This document shows positions 57,126 to 64,000 of a stretch of 64,000 nucleotides of DNA, piece by piece; position 1 is the first letter of the stretch, and each line of letters starts with the position of its first letter. The stretch comes from Loripinus fragilis. Taxonomy: Eukaryota > Mollusca > Bivalvia > Lucinida > Lucinidae. Made by a program: the position numbers and the translations under genes. The DNA is taken from positions 76,229,601 through 76,293,600 of the forward strand of contig OZ026522.1 of NCBI GenBank assembly GCA_964019695.1. The letters are read 5' to 3'. The notes below the pieces were generated by a model. The model did not search any database, had not been told where the DNA came from, and saw only the letters and a program-made list of their open reading frames with translations.

Positions 57126-57639
57126 ATACTCATTTTTATGACCAAGCGTTATTGATTTAACCGATATAATATATACACTAATCGAAAGTTCTAAATATCA
57201 GTTTTCTAGAAAACCACGCATTTTTGAAAGACGAAATTTTTAGTACAAAGTGCAAGGACAGTCTTTTTTCGACTGATTTTCCATGATTATTTCGGAAATG
57301 GCATGTTCACCGGTTGGGACGATTTTCATTTTTTGCCAGTGCAATCCTTGCAGTCATTGGACCGAATACGCGATGACCAGTTTTCAACACGTGGATACTA
57401 CCAAAGCAGAAAAAAAACATAAAAGGTGGCACGGTTGTCTGCACAAGAACGTGCAATGGCCGTTGGTACATGTATGTTGTGTGCTGGTCATTCTCCTGAC
57501 AGGTATGATTCTTCCTGATGGAATCATTCAAATATTTGATAATAAAATTGTTAAACCGACAACAAAGGACATTTTTCTGTCGTTTAGGCAGTTTTCCATA
57601 TTGCCACTTCCGTCGAGCATTTTTAACCATCTGATCACT

Positions 57640-58733
57640 GTGGGTCAAATTTTAGCGCACCAGAAGTGTTCGGGATTTACATTGACGGCCCCGACGCAGG
57701 ATAATAAATTATTAACTCATCGCCAAGACCGACACATTGTCGTTAGCCATTTGCGAGACCGTTTCACAACAGCCACTACATGTAGCACCGCATGTCGCCG
57801 TATGGATAGAAACAATCGTCAAATATCAGACAGATCTAAAAGAGGTCGGCGTTGAGCTCATCGTCCCATGATGTGCCCAATTTTTACAAACAGACACGAA
57901 AGATAACGACTGGCTCGGGCAAGGCGCCATCTTCGATTCAGAATGACGGACTGTCCCAATGTGTTGTTTGTAGATGGGACACAATAACGATGACATACAC
58001 GTCTATTTCACCTACGTGGTGAACAAAATGCCCAAAACTACGTTGTTAAGGTCGATCAGTTCGGGGATGGATCGTTGATGCTTTGGACGGGTGTCTCTAT
58101 GCATACAAAAACGCTTGTTGGGGCTATTCAGGGTAACCTAAACGCTCAGAAATATCCAACTGATTTCCTTCTACCGCACCTGATTCCGCCGTGGTATGAG
58201 ATTGATGAAGGACAATGCCCCTTGACCAGCAACCATGACCAATCAGAACCTGTTGGCAACCAACAACATTCGTCTGTTCAATATGCCTGTAAAATGTCCG
58301 GATCTTAATCCAACTGAGTATCTTTGGGACTTGATGAAATCACATGTTCATGCCCTTGCTTAGCATCCCGATCTTGCCATATTACAAAGGGATATCAACC
58401 TAGTGTGGCTGGTATTAATCAAAGAGGTATTAAAAAAAGCAATATGCAGATACAATGAGATCGAGGTGCCAGGCGGTTATAGCAGCAAACAGAGGACATT
58501 TGTTTGTTTGTTTCACGTTTTGATTTGATTCTTTACGTCCCATCAACAATCTTTCAGTTATAAAGGGACGGGTCTTCTTGGGTTGAACCAGTACTAAGCT
58601 AGGATTAATGTTCTTGCTCAAGGACACAACGCAGTGATGCCGATGAGGCTCGAACCCGCGGCCCTTCGGTCTCGAGTCAAGCACTCTACCACTGAGCCAC
58701 TGCGCTCCCAAACAGAGGACATACCCGATATTA
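57640..58733 (+). pseudogene. Tc1-type transposase, decayed, interrupted by a SINE
   Basis: Consecutive translated blocks in shifting frames follow a Tc1-family transposase: LTAPTQDNKLLTHRQDRHIV then LRDRFTTATT (DNA-binding part, 57680-57790), FGDGSLMLWTGVSMHTKT and IQGNLNAQKYPTDFLLPHLI (58060-58190), then CPDLNPTEYLWDLMKSHVHA (58294-58353, the family's PDLNPIEHLWD signature), and a C-terminus VIAANRGHTRY with its stop, which is split by the SINE at 58500-58709. Multiple frameshifts and stops make it inactive. The catalytic acidic residues cannot all be assigned. No terminal repeats could be paired around it. Confidence 0.85.
58500..58709 (-). mobile_element. tRNA-derived SINE, family 3, with 13-bp target duplication
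   Basis: On the minus strand, head with A box TGGCTCAGTGGTAGAGTGC and B box GGGTTCGAGCC (58643-58653), then a body ending in an (AAAC)n tail. AAACAGAGGACAT stands on both sides (58487-58499, 58710-58722). Removing SINE plus one duplicate restores the transposase reading frame to its stop. Confidence 0.93.
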
Positions 58734-58739
58734 AGTTTA

Positions 58740-59600
58740 TGTGAAGTTCAAATACCATCAACTTGATGTGACTTTCAAATTTAGGGTTGTCCGGTCTTAT
58801 ATTGAATTGCCAAGCGATCATAATCTTGATTTCAATTATTTCTTTTTTCATTTTATAGAGAAATAAATTATCTTTAAGATGCATAGAATAATTCATTTAT
58901 ATACCTAGATTATTGCATGCTCTGAAAAAATGTAAGTGATCGGTTAGAACTGTTGATTAGTGTATGCATTTAAATTGACCAAAGGTTAATGGTGTTTCGA
59001 AAAAAGGTTTCTTTAACTTTATGCAAACAGCAAAAATCTTGGAGAGGCTGTTAAATTTGAACAGGTTTTCTCTAATAACTAGAATCAGTGATCGCTCCAG
59101 TGAGTCTGTGCAATTGGCACCACTTAAACTGGTCGCGGGTCGTCTTAAATGTTTGACAGGAACCGGTGTTTTAGCTATTTATTTGAATTAACCAAGAGTC
59201 ATAAAAATCTTATATGCATTTTTAAGAAGTCCCTAAAATGAACGAGTGATCCAATGTCCATGCTTATATTTGCATTATAATACCATTTTGATGCTTGTAT
59301 CCCTTGGCCCCGGTATTTGGTACTGGGTACCGGGCGTTGGTTCAGACTTTTACCCTTTACCTATTTTAGTAGTACGACTGGATGCTGTGGCTTAAAAGTG
59401 GGGCAACCTATCAATATTACATCCGATTGTAATTACTAAATATTTAAAGAACTTGAAACATAAAACAATTCTGACCATGCATATAAAACAGCATTTGAAC
59501 CTAGCTGCAGGTCGTACATTGCTCAGAAAACAAAATAAAACAGCAATAAAACAGTACGAAGCTCCTGGGACGAAGTGCTTTAAATGGCGCTTCCACAAAA
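58740..59600. other. No recognisable feature
   Basis: Unassigned AT-rich sequence. Confidence 0.4.
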
Positions 59601-59609
59601 GACAGTTGA

Positions 59610-59840
59610 TCTGTTGTTTGGTGGTTGTTGGGTTCTGTGTTTGTCCTTGTTTGGTGTTTTGTGTCTTTTCTTGTTTTTTAATCATCTTGAAGAGGGAGAG
59701 AGAGATGGTTGCTTTGTTTTTATTGTCTAACAGATGTCTTATTACTGTAAATGTCCTTTGACTCTTCCTCACGGTGCCGTGGGTTGGTCTGCGGTGTGTG
59801 ATTGTGGTATTTCCTGATCATACTCACTTACTTCTGAGTA
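59610..59840 (+). repeat. Dispersed repeat family B, copy 4
   Basis: Carries TTTAATCATCTTGAAGAGGG, TTGCTTTG...ATTGTCTAACAGATGTC and ACTCTTCCTCACGGTGCCG then TGGTCTGCGGTGTGTGATTG. Overlapping open frames on both strands are repeat-derived. Confidence 0.75.
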
Positions 59841-61109
59841 TGGTTTATTTTCAAACAGACATGATAAAACATAAAAATAAAAGCATTTTTCTCCCTGTTC
59901 TGTCCATTCTGTCTTTTTTCTTTCGTTTAGTTATTTGTTGTTCTTGTTCTTAAAAATTAAAGGTTCCATCCTATTTTTTTGAGATACGAATCGAATTGAC
60001 CACGCCCATTATAATATAGAATATAATGACATAAATGATTAACAGAATACCAAAAATAATTGTGGCTCTATCTATACTAATTTAAAAATTTCGTAGTCTG
60101 TGAATACTATCTTTGAATTCGTATCTATAGTTATGAATTTATCAATAACTACACCCCAGAAAAGTTTAGTTTAGTTGTCTTGATTTCAAAACGAATGAAT
60201 GAATATCAAAAGGGTTTGATGCACAATTAACCAGCCCCATTCAACTCCATGTGAAAAGGCAGAATTCGAGCATCTGCAATTTTTTTCAGGACATTACTTG
60301 GAATTTTTTTCTGTCTGTGAGTGGCAAGATCTTTTCATTCACCTTTAAAAAAGTGAAAAGACAACCTACCTTGATAATCTCGTTTTCTCAGCATTCTCAG
60401 TTTTTAAGGGACAGTCATACGATTCAAGCTGAGATCCAACTGGTGTCATACGTTACCTTGTGAGTTGGCTGGGGAGTCTGTGACAAAAAAGTCCGCACAA
60501 AGATGCATTTTTCTACATCAGCATGACAAATATAGACCAATTTTAAATGATATGCACATTTAAAGTCGAATGAAGCGGCCATTTACGTTATAAAGGACAC
60601 ATGAACCGCAAATTCTTAAATTCTAAAGGTTTTATTTTCGTGGGCAACCAAACCGGAAGACTGTTATTGTGTAGTAACACCCAAAGACGCTGATAATAAT
60701 GCGCAAATGCGCAACCTGACTCTGTGCATTTATGTTCGCATGCATCTCGTTTCAAGGCTCATTATTGCTTTAATTATCATTGATTAGGTTTAGTTCAGAT
60801 ATCGCTGCTTTGAACTTTTAGAAATTACGTTTTCTCTTTCAATTATAACCATTCAATGGCATGATAATGCATGCATGCAGCTATGACATAAATTGCAGCA
60901 TTTCTACATCTGCATTTATCTGTCTAGCTCTTTTATGTACGGTTAATTTATGTGTGTGTAGATATAGTCCTATAAGGCACGCTTCAACGCGTAGGAATAC
61001 ATTTATGATTACTGCGTCTGGTCGATGGATAATACCCAGATCCCCAACATCAAATACCGGTATTAATTTATTGCCATTTAACTCTTTGCATGCTGAGCAA
61101 CTTTTCATG
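59841..61109. other. No supported gene
   Basis: 1.3 kb without a defensible gene. 60690-60740 has a weak relative of the TGCGCA-palindrome MITE cores. Confidence 0.4.
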
Positions 61110-61275
61110 TTTTTGTTGTCATCTGCTGACTTCTTTCAGTGTTAACTTTTCACAAACACTATCAGAGTAACACTTTACGATTCGGATCCAGATTAGGACC
61201 ACCGTCAGTCGGCCCTGATCTTGGATCAATCTGTTTGCATATGGTATCAGTAGATGACAACAGTCGCCGCTAGCA
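61110..61275 (-). repeat. Dispersed repeat, copy 2 (first copy 24755-24925)
   Basis: Shared CTATCAGAGTAACACTTTACG, GATCCAGATTAGGACCACCG and GTCGGCCCTGATCTTGGATC-type text; the protein-like frame of the other copy is broken here. Confidence 0.65.
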
Positions 61276-61279
61276 AGGA

Positions 61280-61940
61280 AATAGTTAAATGACTTCAGTA
61301 ATTGTAACGATTCATTTATTCATTAAATATGGAAAATCATAAATCGTTTTCGTGTAGGCTGAGCTTGCTTTGTCGCGCTTGAGATTTTATCGGGGTAAAT
61401 AGTCATTGATATTTTTATGGCGAGCAGAAACATACTAAAAGCCTCGTTTCGGATTGTTTATGGCTCATTATTCATAATTATAATCCTAAATTTGGCTTTG
61501 TTTCCCTCAGAATTAGTCCGATCAAATGGTGACAAATGATCAGAATCAGTGCGTAACCTCCTACACTACACGTACAGTGATGGTTTAAGGTTTCATGATC
61601 ATTGTGATCGAACAAGTACTTGACTTTTCCTGCCTGTATGAGTCTCGTCTTCTTGTGTACCTACTAGGTAGCCCATATTGTAAACAAGGTTGACACAGAT
61701 CATACTGCTCCCTTTCTGAAGAGCAATTAAATATATCAGCTGACGTAATGAGCAAACGGCACTTTTAGCACAATGCATTGGCAGGCTTTCTTTAGCTCTT
61801 ACTATCTGTGAGTCGTGAGCCATTTTCTTTGTTTCATCACTTTGATTAGATTGTTTCTCTGAGGTGGTACATTGCACCAGTTAGGAAGCTTACATGCAAG
61901 CGTAACAATTTGTGTGCATCTAAGGCGAAGATTTCGTAAT
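61280..61940. other. No recognisable feature
   Basis: No gene or repeat supported. Confidence 0.4.
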
Positions 61941-61944
61941 CCCC

Positions 61945-62175
61945 TACCCCGCGATGGCTTGTGTTGCTGTCCGTTCTAAGGCGTTGGTTCTCTTGTTGTT
62001 GATTGTTTATTGTTGCACTCATTCTGTGTATGCTGCAGTGTTTAGTATCCTTGCTAGTTTCGCATTCATCTTAATTGACTTCCCGATGGCTTGCGACTGT
62101 TGGTGTTCTGTGGCTCTTCCTTACTGTGCCATGGGTTGGTCTGCAGTTTGTGATTCATTGTGATCATACTCGTAT
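61945..62175 (+). repeat. Dispersed repeat family B, copy 5
   Basis: CCCTACCCCGCGATGGCTTG, TGCTGTCCGTTCTAAGGCGT, TAGTTTCGCATTCATCTTAA and GGCTCTTCCTTACTGTGCCA follow in family order. Confidence 0.75.
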
Positions 62176-62524
62176 ACTATTTTAGGATTAATTTGACCTG
62201 TTCCACGGGTATTAAAGTATACAATGCGGATGTATCTCCACATCTCTCACAGAATGGCAAATCACTTTTTTAATCAGACGAGAATGGCCAGACTAAGAGT
62301 GAGACATGCCCCCTTTTTTGCAGAAACGCCCTTTTTCTTCAAAACTTGTTCAAGTAAGACAGTTCTACTGTCCTGCCAGCCAAGAGTGACAGTGAGTTCC
62401 TGTTTTGTTTACAAATAGTGGAGCGGGAAATGTCTGTTTCTTGAGACGACCATGCACTTCCGGATACAAGCATGAGACTTTCAGATTATGTTCTTCAAAC
62501 CTTTCTTGTAAATATTTTCTCGTT

Positions 62525-62755
62525 AGCCATCGCAATTTTTTCCATTTTCAAGATGGCTAACGGAAATTTCAAGATGGCTGCCAAATTCATATGTTAAGCA
62601 GAGCGGAAAGTGACAAAAATAAGGTGCATGCAGATATAAGCATGAAACTTGGTAAAAATGTTCATGAGCATGAGTAATTGAATATTTATCATTAGCCAAT
62701 CGAAATTGGCCGATTTTCAAGATGGTGGTACTAAAATCCAAGATGGCCACCGCAA
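62525..62755. repeat. Cluster of AAGATGG-containing direct repeats
   Basis: TTTTCAAGATGGCTAACGG, TTTCAAGATGGCTGCCAAAT, TTTTCAAGATGGTGGTAC and ATCCAAGATGGCCACCGC occur within 230 bp, with GTTAGCCATCGCAATTTTTT-like spacers. AAGATGGC is the core of the animal YY1 site. Repeat-derived. Confidence 0.6.
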
Positions 62756-63199
62756 AATAACGTCAGATCAGGAAATTAAGATTTTACCTGAAACAAAGCA
62801 AATAAAAACATCTAAAATGGTATAGTTGGATTGAAATATATCATATATAATATTGGTTACCTTGAATCAGCCCTATCTGATTATTAAAGAATTAGTTTTA
62901 AGAGTGACGGGGGGAGGGGGGGTTAGTAAAACTGACTAAAATTCAGTGTTGTCGTCAAAAATGGTAAAAATGCAAATATATGTCGTCTATCAAAAGCGAC
63001 ATCTCGCTCTTTAACCAAAATGATCATCATTAAAAAATACAAATAGACCAAAATACAATGAGAAGAAATGGCCGATCTAGTGGGCAGCTATTTCTAAAAA
63101 GGTTGCCACTCAGCAACCCAAACAGAACTTATAATAAACAAGTATTATAGACAAACGTAAGGCGAATCAACACCAAAACAAATACCTACATTGTATTAT
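62756..63199. other. No supported gene; G-rich run
   Basis: A GGGGGGAGGGGGGG run near 62909-62922; otherwise unassigned. Confidence 0.4.
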
Positions 63200-63215
63200 A
63201 ATAATTGTAGGTAAG

Positions 63216-63453
63216 TGAAGCCGCCGTGGTGTAGGGGATAAGCCTATGTCTTGTAAACCAGGGGTCGCAGGTTCGATTCCCGGCTTTTCCCAGTCTGTCG
63301 GATGAGACTTTAAGCTATTGCCCTGTCTTCTGAGACGCTTTAAAACCAGAACCACTGCCGGTTGAGCCTTCGGGAGTTCCTGGACATAAGAACCACAAAA
63401 AGCATAAACCCACCCGGCCAGTACTGGTACAGCCAAGGAACACGGCCACAAAC
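63216..63453 (+). mobile_element. tRNA-derived SINE, family 2, copy 2, with 16-bp target duplication
   Basis: A box TGGTGTAGGGGATAAGCC (63227-63244) and B box GGTTCGATTCC (63270-63280), then the family body (GATGAGACTTTAAGCTATTG, AACCCACCCGGCCAGTACTG). Flanked by AATAATTGTAGGTAAG at 63200-63215 and 63454-63469. Well preserved, so recent. Confidence 0.95.
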
Positions 63454-63617
63454 AATAATTGTAGGTAAGATTTATAAATCGGGGATCTTTAAAGGAAATG
63501 TGAATAAATTGATTAAAATAAGACCTTTGTCGAACTACTATATTTTCAAGTAAAATCATAAAAATAATACTGGACAATGCATATGTAACAATGTACAATG
63601 TAATAAAAGGGGCAAGT

Positions 63618-63715
63618 ATCAGGAATCGATACAATCAAGTACCACACCTGACCTAGGATATCACATGGAAAGGTGACAAATACACAATTTAACACATCAC
63701 AAACGAGAGCCAAGT
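63618..63715 (+). repeat. Dispersed repeat, copy 2 (first copy 21211-21300)
   Basis: Shares ATCAGGAATCGATACAATCA and AAGTACCACACCTGACC with the first copy. Confidence 0.8.
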
Positions 63716-63794
63716 GGCCAGCCCTTTCGAAGCAGGTGTCCACAAGGCCCTGCTTAAAGTAGCACTTCCAATTAATTACCCCTTGTTGACTGAT

Positions 63795-63960
63795 CACAAT
63801 AGGTCAAGTGGTAGAGCATCCGTTTCCAGAGCTGGAGGTTGCAGGTTGAAAAAAAAAACAGCCATGTCACACTAAAATGGTTCAAAAAGGAACCAATTGC
63901 TACATTGCTCGGTTCTGAGCATAATAAGACATGCGATGGATTTTCTGATCTCACTCACTA
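63795..63960 (+). mobile_element. tRNA-like SINE head, family 4
   Basis: A box GGTCAAGTGGTAGAGCATCC followed by a B-box relative GAGGTTGCAGGTTGAA and an A run, then unassigned sequence. The right boundary is uncertain. Confidence 0.5.
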
Positions 63961-64000
63961 CCAACACAACTTAGATTTTGAAATAACCACTTAACTAAAA

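Noticed and set aside
57283..57640. N-terminal part of the 190-codon frame as transposase
   Set aside because: Only the portion after about 57640 resembles a Tc1 transposase; the earlier part has no family match and is probably random.
58430..58711. 93-codon minus-strand ORF
   Set aside because: It is the translation of a tRNA-derived SINE, a frame frequently mis-annotated as protein.
63167..63634. 155-codon minus-strand ORF
   Set aside because: It runs across the SINE at 63216-63453 and its flanks; no domain.

Overview
The window is eukaryotic, AT-rich and dominated by repeats. It looks like genomic DNA of a marine bivalve mollusc. The grounds are tandem blocks built on a GGGCCATAACTC core followed by a GGACGGA-type tract, many short palindromic elements, several tRNA-derived SINE families, a single-exon B-box/coiled-coil/NHL-like gene of the kind expanded in bivalves, and a Ty3-like retroelement with a tRNA-Leu primer site. 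The species cannot be fixed from sequence alone.

Layout. 1-4124: the 5' part of a decayed minus-strand LTR retroelement (protease and gag fragments, primer site, one candidate LTR), with a 763-bp inverted-repeat element inside gag. 4700-6252: a dead LINE with a GAT tail. 6.8-18.3 kb: no genes; short hairpin elements, dispersed repeats, two long (AT)n tracts, old large inverted repeats, and a well-delimited 657-bp DNA transposon with a 7-bp target duplication (15766-16422). 18878-20584: the TRIM-like gene, minus strand. About four degenerate tandem copies of its own last coding segment lie downstream of its stop. 20.7-25.8 kb: minisatellite, MITEs, a SINE, large palindromes, and a TATA box in front of a 46-codon ORF. 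25818-36364: a 10.5-kb block bounded by inverted repeats. It holds a LINE remnant, a tandem block of roughly 170-bp units, and a 6.3-kb array of about 150 diverged 41-bp units.

36.8-43 kb: a TA-flanked transposon, a LINE 3' end, a SINE, then the second host gene. This is a Kelch-like protein with exon 1 (BTB+BACK, 39984-40895) and exon 2 (first Kelch blade, 42758-42926). Later exons are not visible. Its intron and flanks are full of MITEs and hairpins, and exon 1 sits between inverted repeats. 43-50.6 kb: MITE copies, a broken C2H2 zinc-finger segment and tandem repeats. 50.6-55.6 kb: a nearly full-length CR1/L2-type LINE (esterase/CCHC ORF1; endonuclease/RT ORF2) inserted in an array of 43-bp hairpins. 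ORF1 and ORF2 are in one frame, separated by a single UAG. 57.6-58.7 kb: a Tc1-type transposase pseudogene whose last codons are split by a SINE with a 13-bp target duplication. 59-64 kb: dispersed repeats and two more SINEs.

Only two host genes are supported with confidence: the TRIM-like gene (ubiquitin-type adaptor or RNA-binding architecture without a RING) and the Kelch-like gene (CUL3 adaptor family). Nothing indicates they work together. The remainder records nested transposition, which in several places allows relative dating by who interrupts whom.
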